From Streptomyces parvus (GTDB taxonomy: Bacteria > Actinomycetota > Actinomycetes > Streptomycetales > Streptomycetaceae), in contig NZ_CP135079.1 in NCBI RefSeq assembly GCF_032121415.1, positions 4,340,001 to 4,404,000 of the forward strand: a DNA stretch of 64,000 nucleotides, read 5' to 3'. The notes beneath the pieces were generated by a model. It ran no database searches. It worked only from the letters and a program-made list of their open reading frames with translations, and was not told where the DNA came from. Of the stretch, positions 7,538-16,387 are shown piece after piece. Numbering within the stretch: position 1 is the stretch's first letter; each line of letters opens with the position of its first letter. Made by a program: the position numbers and the translations under genes.

Positions 7538-9648
7538 GCACCGTCACCCCCACCCCCACGCGTGCTCCGCACGGAGACCTCCCGCCGGCCGGCGGCCACG
7601 GCTCCGCCGACCGGGTCGGCAGCGGACTCTTCGACCCGCAGCAACTCCTGAAGTCGTTCCCGGACGCGCTGCGCAAGCTCGACCCGCGCGTGATGGTCAC
7701 GTCACCGGTGATGTTCGTCGTGCTCGTCGGTTCGGTGGTCACCACGGTCCTCGCGCTCACCGACCCGACCGACTGGTTCGGCTGGGCGATCACCGGCTGG
7801 CTCTGGCTGACCACGGTCTTCGCCAACCTCGCCGAGGCGGTCGCCGAGGGCCGGGGCAAGGCGCAGGCCGACACCTTGCGCCGGGCCAAGACCGACACCG
7901 TCGCCCGCCGCCTCGCCGACGGGAAGGAGGAGCGGGTCGCCGGAACGGACCTGCGCATCGGCGACCTGGTGGTCTGCGAGGCCGGTGACGTCGTCCCCGG
8001 CGACGGGGACGTCGTCGAAGGCGTCGCCTCGGTCGACGAGTCCGCGATCACGGGCGAGTCGGCTCCGGTCATCCGGGAGTCCGGCGGTGACCGCTCGGCC
8101 GTCACCGGCGGTACGAAGGTGCTGTCCGACCGCGTCGTCATCAGGATCACCACCAAGCCGGGCGAGACCTTCATCGACCGGATGATCGGCCTGGTCGAGG
8201 GCGCCGCCCGGCAGAAGACGCCCAACGAGATCGCCCTGAACATCCTGCTGGCGTCCCTCACGATCGTCTTCCTGCTGGCCGTGGTCACCCTGAAACCGTT
8301 CGCGATCTACGCGGGCGCCGACGACCAGACCTCGCTGATCGTGCTCGCCGCCCTGCTGGTGTGTCTGATCCCCACCACGATCGGGGCGCTGCTGTCCGCG
8401 ATCGGGATCGCCGGGATGGACCGGCTGGTCCAGCGCAACGTCCTGGCCATGTCGGGCCGCGCGGTCGAGGCCGCCGGTGACGTATCGACCCTGCTCCTCG
8501 ACAAGACCGGCACCATCACCCTGGGCAACCGCCAGGCGGCCGCGTTCGTCCCGGTCAAGGGCGTGAGGGAAGCGGACCTCGCCGACGCCGCCCAGCTCTC
8601 CTCGCTCGCCGACGAGACCCCGGAGGGCCGGTCGATCGTGGTGCTCGCCAAGGAGACGTACGGGCTGCGGGAGCGGAACCAGGGCGAGCTGACGGGCGCC
8701 GCGTGGGTGGAGTTCACCGCGCAGACCCGGATGTCGGGCGTCGACCTGGACGGCCGCAAGGTCCGCAAGGGCGCGACCGGTTCCGTCCTGGCCTGGGTGA
8801 CGGAGCGGGGCGGCCGGGTACCCGAGGACGCGGCGGCGCTCACGGACGGGATCGCCCGGGCCGGGGGCACACCGCTGCTGGTGGCCGTGGAGGACGCCGA
8901 CGGCGCCCGGGTCCTCGGAGTCATCCACCTCAAGGACGTGGTGAAGGAGGGCATGCGGGAGCGGTTCGAGGAACTGCGCCGGATGGGCATCCGTACGGTC
9001 ATGATCACGGGCGACAACCCGCTGACCGCGAAGGCCATCGCCGAGGAGGCGGGGGTCGACGACTTCCTGGCCGAGGCGACGCCCGAGGACAAGATGGCCC
9101 TCATCAAGCGGGAACAGGCCGGCGGCAAGCTCGTCGCCATGACCGGCGACGGCACCAACGACGCCCCCGCCCTGGCCCAGGCCGACGTCGGCGTCGCGAT
9201 GAACACCGGAACCTCGGCCGCCAAGGAGGCCGGGAACATGGTGGACCTCGACTCCGACCCCACCAAACTCATCGAGATCGTCGGGATCGGCAAACAGCTC
9301 CTCATCACCCGAGGAGCCCTCACCACCTTCTCCATCGCCAACGACGTCGCGAAGTACTTCGCGATCATCCCCGCCATGTTCGCCGTGGCGTACCCGTCGC
9401 TGGACAAGCTGAACATCATGGGCCTGACCTCGCCCGAGTCCGCGATCCTCTCCGCGGTCGTCTTCAACGCGCTGATCATCGTCGCGCTGGTACCGCTCGC
9501 CCTCAAGGGCGTGCGCTACCGCCCCGCGAGCGCCGACCGGATGCTGCGCCGCAACCTCGGCCTGTACGGACTCGGCGGCCTCGTCGCCCCGTTCATCGGC
9601 ATCAAGCTCATCGACCTGCTCCTGACCCTCATCCCTGGAATCGGCTGA
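7534..9648 (+). CDS. kdpB: KdpB, P-type ATPase subunit
   Basis: 704 residues. Catalytic subunit that couples ATP hydrolysis to K+ import. Seen: actuator motif TGES at 173-176, phosphorylation motif DKTGT with Asp323, and the hinge motif TGDGTNDAPALAQADVG. Membrane helices flank these domains, ending LLLTLIPGIG. The start is set by the ATGA overlap with kdpA. An N-terminal 25-residue Pro-rich tail precedes the conserved LLKSFPDALRKLDPR segment. Confidence 0.97.
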   Translation: MSTVTPTPTRAPHGDLPPAGGHGSADRVGSGLFDPQQLLKSFPDALRKLDPRVMVTSPVMFVVLVGSVVTTVLALTDPTDWFGWAITGWLWLTTVFANLAEAVAEGRGKAQADTLRRAKTDTVARRLADGKEERVAGTDLRIGDLVVCEAGDVVPGDGDVVEGVASVDESAITGESAPVIRESGGDRSAVTGGTKVLSDRVVIRITTKPGETFIDRMIGLVEGAARQKTPNEIALNILLASLTIVFLLAVVTLKPFAIYAGADDQTSLIVLAALLVCLIPTTIGALLSAIGIAGMDRLVQRNVLAMSGRAVEAAGDVSTLLLDKTGTITLGNRQAAAFVPVKGVREADLADAAQLSSLADETPEGRSIVVLAKETYGLRERNQGELTGAAWVEFTAQTRMSGVDLDGRKVRKGATGSVLAWVTERGGRVPEDAAALTDGIARAGGTPLLVAVEDADGARVLGVIHLKDVVKEGMRERFEELRRMGIRTVMITGDNPLTAKAIAEEAGVDDFLAEATPEDKMALIKREQAGGKLVAMTGDGTNDAPALAQADVGVAMNTGTSAAKEAGNMVDLDSDPTKLIEIVGIGKQLLITRGALTTFSIANDVAKYFAIIPAMFAVAYPSLDKLNIMGLTSPESAILSAVVFNALIIVALVPLALKGVRYRPASADRMLRRNLGLYGLGGLVAPFIGIKLIDLLLTLIPGIG

Positions 9649-9654
9649 TCCGCC

Positions 9655-10323
9655 ATGACCAACAACACCGTCAGCAGCACCGCGCGCGTACTCGGCGCCG
9701 CCCTGCGAGCCCTGCTCGTCCTCACCCTGGTGTGCGGGGTCGTCTACCCCCTCGCCGTCACCGGCGCCGCCCAGGCGCTGTTCCACGACCAGGCCAACGG
9801 CTCCGAGGTCAAGGACGCGAACGGGCAGGTCGTGGGCTCCTCGCTCATCGGCCAGCGGTACGACCTCCCGCCGAAGAAGGGCGAGACGTCACCGTCCCCC
9901 GACCTGAAGTGGTTCCAGCCCCGCCCGTCCAACGGTCTCGGCACCAACAGCGTCAACACCCAGTACTCCCTGCTCCTCTCCGGCGCCACCAACCGCTCCG
10001 GCGACAACGAGGAACTGATCCGGTGGGTGAAGGACGCCAAGGCGGCCGTGGCGAAGGACAACTCCACCCCCACGCACAAGGTGAACCCCGCAGACATCCC
10101 GCCCGACGCCGTCACATCCTCCGGCTCCGGCCTGGACCCGCACATCTCACCGGCGTACGCCGAACTCCAGGTCCACCGGGTCGCCGAGAGGAACGGCCTC
10201 GACGTGCAGAAGGTCGAGGGCCTGGTCGCCGATCACACCACCGGCCGACTGCTCGGCTTCATGGGCGAGCCCCGGGTGAACGTCCTTGAGCTGAACACGG
10301 CGCTCAGGGGTCTGACCCGGTAG
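9655..10323 (+). CDS. kdpC: KdpC, K+-transporting ATPase chaperone-like subunit
   Basis: 222 residues with one N-terminal membrane helix (LRALLVLTLVCGVVYPLAVT) and a periplasm-facing domain containing GSSLIGQ, WFQPRPS and SGSGLDPHISPAYAELQVHR, all KdpC signatures. It is thought to raise ATP affinity of KdpB. Begins six bases after kdpB and closes the operon; no kdpD/kdpE sensor pair follows, so regulation must come from elsewhere on the chromosome. Confidence 0.96.
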   Translation: MTNNTVSSTARVLGAALRALLVLTLVCGVVYPLAVTGAAQALFHDQANGSEVKDANGQVVGSSLIGQRYDLPPKKGETSPSPDLKWFQPRPSNGLGTNSVNTQYSLLLSGATNRSGDNEELIRWVKDAKAAVAKDNSTPTHKVNPADIPPDAVTSSGSGLDPHISPAYAELQVHRVAERNGLDVQKVEGLVADHTTGRLLGFMGEPRVNVLELNTALRGLTR

Positions 10324-10415
10324 GGGGTCCGGAGCCGGGGGCGGCCTCACGAGTGACCCACATCACCGTCGCGGACGTGCGCTTTCGTCGACGCGGCGCC
10401 CAGCCAGAGCCCCGT

Positions 10416-10514
10416 CGCGGCCTGAGCGGCGTCCGCCCGGTCATCTCCGACAGCCACAGCGGTCCGGTCAAAGCGATCCGCAAGGTCATGCTCGGCGCCG
10501 CCTGGCAGCGCTGC
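10416..10514 (+). pseudogene. IS256 (mutator)-family transposase fragment
   Basis: Thirty-three codons reading RGLSGVRPVISDSHSGPVKA then IRKVMLGAAWQRC, the conserved segment around the second catalytic Asp of IS256-type transposases (ISDxHxGLxxAIxxxxxGAxWQRC). The reading stops matching right after Cys at 10512-10514, where a different gene remnant begins. No terminal repeats remain. This is the scar of an old insertion or deletion. Confidence 0.65.
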
Positions 10515-10515
10515 C

Positions 10516-10785
10516 CGGCGGCTGGGCTACGACCTCACCGCCCACCGTGCTCAGCAGATCAGCCTGGACATGCTGGATCGGGCGGACACGGTGCTCGCCA
10601 TGGACGCCTCCGTTCTCGCTACCCTCCGGGCCGTCTGCGGCCCGGAGAACGAGAACAGACTGCGCCTCTACCTCGGCGACCTGGACGTGCCCGACCCGAT
10701 GGGCCAGGACGACGCTGCCTTCCATGAGTGCGCTGTGCTCATTGAAGTCGGTGCCGCACTCCATATCGGTGGACGGATCACGTAG
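10516..10785 (+). pseudogene. C-terminal remnant of low-molecular-weight protein tyrosine phosphatase
   Basis: Frame 1 gives RRLGYDLTAHRAQQISLDML, DRADTVLAMDASVL and later DLDVPDPMGQDDAAF. These match the middle and end of LMW-PTPs: the general-acid Asp of the DPxG loop is present, while the N-terminal C-X5-R catalytic loop is lost. The remnant begins at the exact base where the IS256 scrap ends, so the original start was replaced by the deletion or insertion. It could still be translated from ATG 10570 but would lack the active-site Cys. Confidence 0.65.
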
Positions 10786-10804
10786 CCCACTGCGGGCCAG
10801 ACTG

Positions 10805-11980
10805 TTACCGGGATGCTGCGGACAGGATCACGTCCACGAGCCTTTCCGCAGCGTCCGGGCGGCCGTGCGCCCCGGCCGCCGCGGCCATCGTGGCCCGGCG
10901 CTCCGGATCGTCGAGGAGTGGTCCGACCGCCTCGCGCAGGCGGCCGCCGGTGACCTCGCCGAGGAGGGCGACCGCGGCCCCGGACTCCTCCAGGTGGCGG
11001 GCGTTGTGGGCCTGTTCGTTCCCGGCCGCCGTGGCGAGCGGGATGAAGACGGCGGGCTTGCCCAGCGCGGTCAGCTCCGCCAGGGTGCCCGCGCCGCTGC
11101 GGGAGATCACGAGATCGGCGAGGGCCAGGACGTCCGGCAGTTCCGGTCCGACGAAGGCCGTGAGGTGGTACCGGGCGGCGAGGGAGGCCGGAAGCCCTGC
11201 CGCGCGCGCGGACAGCGTCTCCTGGTGGGCCGGGCCGCACTGGTGCACCACGTTGGCGCGCTCCAGCAGCCACGGCAGTTCGCCGCCGACCACGTCGTTG
11301 ATCTGCTGCGAGCCCTGCGCGCCCCCGGTGACGTACACCGTCGGGAGCCGCCGGTCGAAGGTGTGGAGGCCGAGGGCAGCCACTGCCTTGTCCGGGTGGC
11401 CGGTCAGGATCTCCGGTCGTACGGGGTTGCCGGTGACCACCGCCGCCGACCGGACGCTCTCCGGCAGGAGCGGCAGGGTCGACTCCGAGGACACGGCGAT
11501 CCGCGCGGCGGAACCGGCGAGCTTGCGGTTGGCGAGGCCGAGGCGGACGGTCTGCTCGTGCAGGACCAGCGGGACCCGGCACATCCGCGCGGCGAGCCCG
11601 GTCGGGACGGCGACGTAACCGCCCGTGGCGAGAACGACGTCCGGCCGGAAGGCGGAGACCGCGCTGCGCGCCTGGGCGACCCCGATCGGCACGCGCGCCA
11701 TGTCCCGGACGTTGGCAGGAGACACCATCTTCAGCGGATTCGCGTGACGCCGGATCTTGCCCGTGGAGACGGTGGTGAACGGGATGCCCTCCGCGCCGGT
11801 GACCCGGGCTTCCAGACCCTCCGCCGTGCCGATCCACAGGACATCGAGCGTGCGGCCGGAAGCGTCCAGGCGTGCCCGCAAGGTCCGGATCGCGGTGAGG
11901 GCGGGGTAGGTGTGACCGCCGGTGCCCCCTCCCGTGACGATCAGGCGGAAGACGGATGCGGGGTGCGACGCGGTATTCAC
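10805..11980 (-). CDS. MurG-like UDP-GlcNAc:lipid I transferase paralogue
   Basis: 391 residues in a GT-B (GT28) fold. MurG adds GlcNAc to lipid I to give lipid II on the cytoplasmic membrane face. Seen: TGGGTGGHTYPALTAIR near the N-terminus, HEQTVRLGLANRKLA, VVTGNPVRPEIL, YVTGGAQGSQQIND and SRSGAGTLAELTALGKPAV, each matching MurG motifs. The frame is open further upstream, but similarity begins at GTG 11980 (VNTASHPASVFRLIVTGGG), so that start is preferred. It lies outside any division/cell-wall cluster, so it is probably a second copy of murG, perhaps for another polyprenyl-linked glycan. Confidence 0.85.
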   Translation of the reverse strand: MNTASHPASVFRLIVTGGGTGGHTYPALTAIRTLRARLDASGRTLDVLWIGTAEGLEARVTGAEGIPFTTVSTGKIRRHANPLKMVSPANVRDMARVPIGVAQARSAVSAFRPDVVLATGGYVAVPTGLAARMCRVPLVLHEQTVRLGLANRKLAGSAARIAVSSESTLPLLPESVRSAAVVTGNPVRPEILTGHPDKAVAALGLHTFDRRLPTVYVTGGAQGSQQINDVVGGELPWLLERANVVHQCGPAHQETLSARAAGLPASLAARYHLTAFVGPELPDVLALADLVISRSGAGTLAELTALGKPAVFIPLATAAGNEQAHNARHLEESGAAVALLGEVTGGRLREAVGPLLDDPERRATMAAAAGAHGRPDAAERLVDVILSAASR

Positions 11981-12350
11981 CCGGAGCAGTCTAGGGAGGG
12001 CCGGCCGGCCCGGCGAAATCCGTGCGGTGTCGGTCACGCCGTCGGTCGCCGGGAGGTCTGCGCACAGGGGCGGCCCTGGTCGGGGCACAGGGCGAAGAGG
12101 AGCGACGACCGGGGCCGCCACCCCCCACAGGAGAGGCCCCGGCCGTCTTCCACGGGGTCGCAGCACGACCCCGTACTCATCTCAGCGCCATGACTGCGTT
12201 TTCTGTCACACCGGAAGCGCGGCCGTCGAATTGTTGCGGGTTGTACAAGTCATGGACGTGGCCCCCACCGAGCACGTAGCGTGCTGGTTCGCGCAGGGTT
12301 GCGCAGCAGTTGACCAGCTGCGATTCAGGACGGCAGGGCGGGTTGAGGGA
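11981..12350. promoter_or_regulatory. divergent intergenic region, MurG-like / ECF sigma
   Basis: About 370 bases between divergent genes. It contains AGCACG-TAG-CGTGCT at 12271-12285, a perfect 6-bp inverted repeat with 3-base spacer, about 70 bases before the sigma factor start. An in-frame ATG at 12252 could extend the sigma factor by 33 residues, in which case the repeat would be coding. No recognisable promoter hexamers. Confidence 0.35.
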
Positions 12351-13118
12351 GTGCTGGGGGACGACGCGGAGCTGACTGCCGCGGTGCTCGCGGCACAGGA
12401 CGGGGACGAGGACGCCTTCCGTGCTGTGTACCGCGCGGTGCACCCACGGTTGTTGGGCTACATACGGACGCTGGTCGGAGAGCCGGACGCCGAGGATGTG
12501 GCGTCCGAGGCGTGGCTGCAGATAGCGCGCGACCTCGGCCGGTTCAGCGGTGACGCCGACCGGTTCCGGGGCTGGGCCGCGCGCATCGCCCGCAACCGCT
12601 CTCTGGACCATCTGCGGATGCGCAGCCGCCGTCCCGCGATCGGCGGCGACGAGACCGAGCTGACCACACGCGCCGCCGAGTCCGACACCGCGGGCGACGC
12701 CATCGAAGCCCTGGACACCGACCGCACCATGTCCCTCATCGCCCAGCTGCCGCGGGACCAGGCCGAGGCCGTCGTGCTGCGGGTGGTCGTCGGGCTCGAC
12801 GCGAAGAGCGCGGCGCAGACCCTGGGCAAGCGGCCCGGCGCCGTCCGCACCGCCGCCCACCGCGGGCTCAAGCGGCTGGCCGAACTCCTCGGCGCCGACG
12901 GGCAGCTCCCGGCGCCCCGGCCCGGCGGCGACGGAGCGTTCGGCCCGGACGGCACCGCGGACCGGCCCACGGCACAGGACGGCGGGAACGACACGGGCGG
13001 CGGTGCCGGGCTCGGGGCCGTACCCTCCCAGCGGCCCGGCCGAGGCGGTCCGGCGGCACCCGCCGTGGTCACTCCCGGTGTGACGCATTCGCGACCGTGG
13101 ACGCAGAAGGACATGTGA
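12351..13118 (+). CDS. ECF-type RNA polymerase sigma factor
   Basis: 255 residues. Region 2 spans about 10-90 (DEDAFRAVYRAVHPRLLGYI, DAEDVASEAWLQIARDL, RFRGWAARIARNRSLDHLR) and region 4 about 115-180 (LPRDQAEAVVLRVVVGLDAK, AQTLGKRPGAVRTAAHRGLK). A Gly/Pro-rich tail of about 75 residues follows, unusual for this class. GTG 12351 starts just where homology begins; ATG 12252 is an in-frame alternative. The TGA overlaps the ATG of the next gene (TGATG), so the two proteins are translationally coupled, as sigma/anti-sigma pairs usually are. Confidence 0.85.
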   Translation: MLGDDAELTAAVLAAQDGDEDAFRAVYRAVHPRLLGYIRTLVGEPDAEDVASEAWLQIARDLGRFSGDADRFRGWAARIARNRSLDHLRMRSRRPAIGGDETELTTRAAESDTAGDAIEALDTDRTMSLIAQLPRDQAEAVVLRVVVGLDAKSAAQTLGKRPGAVRTAAHRGLKRLAELLGADGQLPAPRPGGDGAFGPDGTADRPTAQDGGNDTGGGAGLGAVPSQRPGRGGPAAPAVVTPGVTHSRPWTQKDM

Positions 13119-14251
13119 TGGCCGACGAGCACTACGAGTGGCTTGACAAGGACGCGGCGGAGAGACTGCTCCGCGGCGAACCGGTCGTCCCCGTGGGCGA
13201 CGAGGCCCGTGCCGACGCCTTCCGCCTCGCCGAAGCGCTCGGCGCGACGCGCGCGGGGCTGAGGGCCCCGGCGGGCGAACTCCCCGGCGAGGAAGCCGTC
13301 CTCGCCGCGTTCCGGCAGGCCCGCCACGGCAGCGGCGTGGACCGGCTCGCCGGCCGTGCCGCCGGCGCCGCCGTCCCCGGCCGCCCCGGTCAGCTGCACG
13401 CCGTCCAGCTCGGCTCCGCCCCCGACACCCCGGGCGGCCGCCCGCGCTGGAGCCGCCCGGTCCGCTTCGGTCTGGTCGCCTCGCTCGCGGGCTGCGCGCT
13501 CGGCGGGGTGGCGGTCGCCGCCGGTACGGGCGTGTTCACCGCACCCTTCGGCGGGCAGGGCTCGCCCGCGCCGGCCAGCTCCGTATCCGCCGCCGTGACT
13601 CCGGGCCCGCTGATGTCCAGCGGCGCCGTCGACGACCCGTCGGCCCCGGCCGACCCCTCCGCGCCCGCCGAGGCGGAGTCCTCCTCCTCGCCCACGGCCC
13701 GCGAATCCGGCGGGCCCGAGCAGTCCGACGGCGCGCGGACCGGCGACACCGGCCGGGAGTCCGGCACGGGCCGCCCGGACACCCCCGCCCGTCCCGACGG
13801 CAGTGGCCGGGAGGAGAGCACCGGGGGCGGCGGGCAGGACGACCGGCCCGGCGGTTCCGGCGGGGACACGGACTCGGGCAACTGGTACGAGAAGTCCGTC
13901 AAGGCGTGCAAGGCCTTCCGCGAGGGCAGGCTGGACGACCGCAGCCGACGCCAGCTGATCGAGTTCGCCAAGGACGAGGAGAACCTGGAGCGCTTCTGCG
14001 ACCGCCTCCTCGACGGGAACGGCGGGAGCGGCGGCAGCGGTGGGAACGGCGGCTCCGGCGGCGGGAACGGCGACGATGACGACGACGGCGGTCAGACCGG
14101 GCCGGGCGGCGGCGGCTCGCTGCCGCCCGTCTCCTTCCACCCCGTACCGCGTGCCGCCACGGCCCCGGAAGAGGGTGCCGGCGCAGGGTCGGACGCTGAG
14201 GTTCCGCCCCTCCGGCAGAGCACCGGTGCGGCCCCCGTGCAGACCCGCTGA
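13118..14251 (+). CDS. membrane protein coupled to the ECF sigma factor, possible anti-sigma
   Basis: 377 residues. The N-terminal ~110 residues are cytoplasmic and charged (EHYEWLDKDAAERLLRGEP). One membrane helix follows (FGLVASLAGCALGGVAVAAG, about 125-145), then a long Pro/Ser/Glu-rich exported stretch, a conserved-looking WYEKSVKACKAFREGRLDDR segment and a Gly-rich repeat (GGSGGSGGNGGSGGG). No zinc HxxxCxxC anti-sigma motif is seen. Overlap with the sigma gene by one base supports a partner role; the exported domain may be the sensor. Function inferred from topology and linkage only. Confidence 0.65.
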   Translation: MADEHYEWLDKDAAERLLRGEPVVPVGDEARADAFRLAEALGATRAGLRAPAGELPGEEAVLAAFRQARHGSGVDRLAGRAAGAAVPGRPGQLHAVQLGSAPDTPGGRPRWSRPVRFGLVASLAGCALGGVAVAAGTGVFTAPFGGQGSPAPASSVSAAVTPGPLMSSGAVDDPSAPADPSAPAEAESSSSPTARESGGPEQSDGARTGDTGRESGTGRPDTPARPDGSGREESTGGGGQDDRPGGSGGDTDSGNWYEKSVKACKAFREGRLDDRSRRQLIEFAKDEENLERFCDRLLDGNGGSGGSGGNGGSGGGNGDDDDDGGQTGPGGGGSLPPVSFHPVPRAATAPEEGAGAGSDAEVPPLRQSTGAAPVQTR

Positions 14252-14393
14252 CCTGCACTTTCAGTTCCCGGCAGACGGCCCGCGCGACCAGGTGTGACGT
14301 TTTTCGGAGGCCGGGCGCAGTACAGAGTGAGCCGACTGGTCATCGGCCGCGCGACGAGCCGGGGTTCCCCCCGTACCTTCGGCTCGGCGCATC

Positions 14394-14432
14394 GGCGCGG
14401 GCGGGACACGTTCCCCCGGTCCCGCCCGCGCC
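14394..14432. terminator. hairpin between convergent genes
   Basis: Perfect 14-bp stem GGCGCGGGCGGGAC / GTCCCGCCCGCGCC (14394-14407 and 14419-14432) with an 11-base loop, between the genes ending at 14251 (+) and 14465 (-). Confidence 0.75.
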
Positions 14433-14464
14433 CTCTCCTTCGTCCGCACCGGCCGAGCAGCCGG

Positions 14465-15442
14465 TCACCAGTAGACGACGACCTTGTCGCCGGTCCTCAC
14501 CCGGTCGAACAGCGCCGCGACCTTCTTCTTGTCCCGTACGTTGACGCAGCCGTGCGAGGCACCGCCGTAGCCGTTGGCCGCGAAGTCCGCGGAGTAGTGC
14601 ACCGCCTGACCGCCGCTGAAGAACAGGGCGTACGGCATCGGGGTGTCGTACAGCGTCGACACATGGTCCCGGGACTTCCAGAACACCTCGAACACGCCCT
14701 CGCGGGTGGGCGTGTACTCCGAGCCGAAGCGCACGTCCATCGCCGAGACGACCCGGCCGTCGATCATCCACGCCAGGGTCCGGCTGTTCTTGCTGATGCA
14801 CAGGACCCGGCCCTTCAGACACCGTTCGTCCGGCGCGGACACCGGCCGCTCGGTCGGCGGGCGCAGTTCGGCGGCCGTCGGCACCCGGGTCATCGCCAGC
14901 AGCCGCTGCCAGGTCACCTCGTCGGTGGAGCCCGTGACCGGCAGGCTCCGCTTGGCCTGGAACGACCGCACGGCGTCGGCGGTGACGGAGCCGTAGTAGC
15001 CGGTGGGGTTGCGCCCGAAGTGGCCGATCCGGCGGAGCCGGGCCTGGAGTTCGCGCACCCGGTCGCTCTCGGCCCCGGTCCGCATCAGGACGCGCGACGG
15101 CGGTGCGGTGCTCGGTTCCGGGGCCGGACGGGCGGTCGTCGGTGCCGGGTCCGGGGCCGGTGCGGCGGTGGACGCCGACGGGCCGGGCGGTGGTGCGGTA
15201 CGGGGCTTCGCGTCCTCGGACACGGGAGCGGTGGGGGAGGGGGCGGCGGCCCGTGTGGCCTGCACCGGCGGTGCCGTGTCCCGCGCCCCCGTGGCCGTAC
15301 CCGGTTCGCACCCCGTCGTGAGGGCGGCCAGCGCGACGAGGGACACGGCGGCGACGCGACGGCCCGGTACCGCGTCGGCCGCACGCGCCCCGCGCGCGCC
15401 TCGTCCGCCCCGGCCGTCCCACCCGCTGTCCGTGCCCACCAT
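14465..15442 (-). CDS. lipoprotein L,D-transpeptidase with peptidoglycan-binding domain
   Basis: 325 residues. Signal peptide with lipobox ALTTGC, a long Pro/Ala/Thr linker, a peptidoglycan-binding domain 1 (ESDRVRELQARLRRIGHFGR, AVRSFQAKRSLPVTG) and a YkuD domain ending in ASHGCVNVRD, with His297 and catalytic Cys299. Such enzymes form 3-3 cross-links in peptidoglycan, the main cross-link type in growing Streptomyces poles. ATG has GAGGGGGA upstream. Tethering through the lipid anchor and long linker would let the enzyme reach the wall. Confidence 0.93.
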   Translation of the reverse strand: MVGTDSGWDGRGGRGARGARAADAVPGRRVAAVSLVALAALTTGCEPGTATGARDTAPPVQATRAAAPSPTAPVSEDAKPRTAPPPGPSASTAAPAPDPAPTTARPAPEPSTAPPSRVLMRTGAESDRVRELQARLRRIGHFGRNPTGYYGSVTADAVRSFQAKRSLPVTGSTDEVTWQRLLAMTRVPTAAELRPPTERPVSAPDERCLKGRVLCISKNSRTLAWMIDGRVVSAMDVRFGSEYTPTREGVFEVFWKSRDHVSTLYDTPMPYALFFSGGQAVHYSADFAANGYGGASHGCVNVRDKKKVAALFDRVRTGDKVVVYW

Positions 15443-15683
15443 GTTGGGTCCCCCTCGCTCACCCGCCGACCCGGCGCCTCCTGTACGGATTCCCGTCCGG
15501 CCCGGTCAGCGAATCCTCCGCCGGACGGCGGCCGCGCGTCCAGCCCCCCGAGGGCGCGCCCGGCCGATCATGGCCGGGTACGGGCCGTCGGGACCGGCCC
15601 CCTCCCGCTCGGCGCCCGACGGCCCGTACCGCCTGGTGGAACTCCCTGGACGGCGACCGGTACCGGCGTGCGACACTCCGTTC

Positions 15684-16370
15684 ATGCTGGGTGTCACCGA
15701 TCTTCCGACCTATCTCGCCGGCCTGGCGCTGATCGTTCTTCTGCCGGGTCCGAACTCGCTCTACGTGCTCTCTGTCGCCGCCCGACGCGGCGTACGCACC
15801 GGGTACAAAGCCGCCGCGGGCGTCTGGACCGGGGACGCCGTCCTGATGACGCTCGCCGCACTGGGCGCCGCGTCCCTGCTGACGACCACGCCCCTGCTCT
15901 TCGCGATCGTCAAGTACGCGGGCGCGGCCTATCTGACCTGGATGGCCATCGGGATGCTGCGGGCCGCCGTGGCCCTGTGGCGCGAGCGGCACCGGCGTAC
16001 CGCCGAACTCGTGGAGACGGTCGGGGCGGAGGGTGCCGCCGGAACCTCCGGGGCGGCGGCGGGGCCCGTGGAGCGGCCCTACCGCCGTGCGCTCGTGGTC
16101 AGCCTGATCAACCCGAAGGCGATCCTGTTCCTGATCTCCTTCTTCGTCCAGTTCGTCGACCCCGGCTACGCCTACCCGGCACTGTCGTTCCTGGTGCTGG
16201 GCACCCTGCTCCAGCTCGCCAGCTTCGCCTACCTCTCGGTGCTGATCTTCGGCGGCACCCGGCTGGCCGCCGTCTTCCGCCGGCGCAAGCGGCTGTCGGC
16301 GGGGGCCACTTCGGCGGCCGGTGTCCTGTTCCTCGGGTTCGCCGCCAAGCTCTCGCTCAGCAGCGTGTAG
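15684..16370 (+). CDS. LysE/RhtB-family amino acid exporter (LeuE-like)
   Basis: 228 residues with about six membrane helices. The opening LGVTDLPTYLAGLALIVLLP followed by GPNSLYVLSVAARRGVRTGY is the LeuE/RhtB signature (GPN...). The family exports leucine, homoserine or similar amino acids using the proton gradient. A 30-residue hydrophilic insert rich in Ala/Gly/Glu separates the halves. ATG 15684 is chosen because the conserved N-terminus starts there; the longer open frame upstream is low-complexity. Convergent with a MarR gene that may regulate it. Confidence 0.88.
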   Translation: MLGVTDLPTYLAGLALIVLLPGPNSLYVLSVAARRGVRTGYKAAAGVWTGDAVLMTLAALGAASLLTTTPLLFAIVKYAGAAYLTWMAIGMLRAAVALWRERHRRTAELVETVGAEGAAGTSGAAAGPVERPYRRALVVSLINPKAILFLISFFVQFVDPGYAYPALSFLVLGTLLQLASFAYLSVLIFGGTRLAAVFRRRKRLSAGATSAAGVLFLGFAAKLSLSSV

Positions 16371-16387
16371 CCCGGGGGCGGCCCGCC

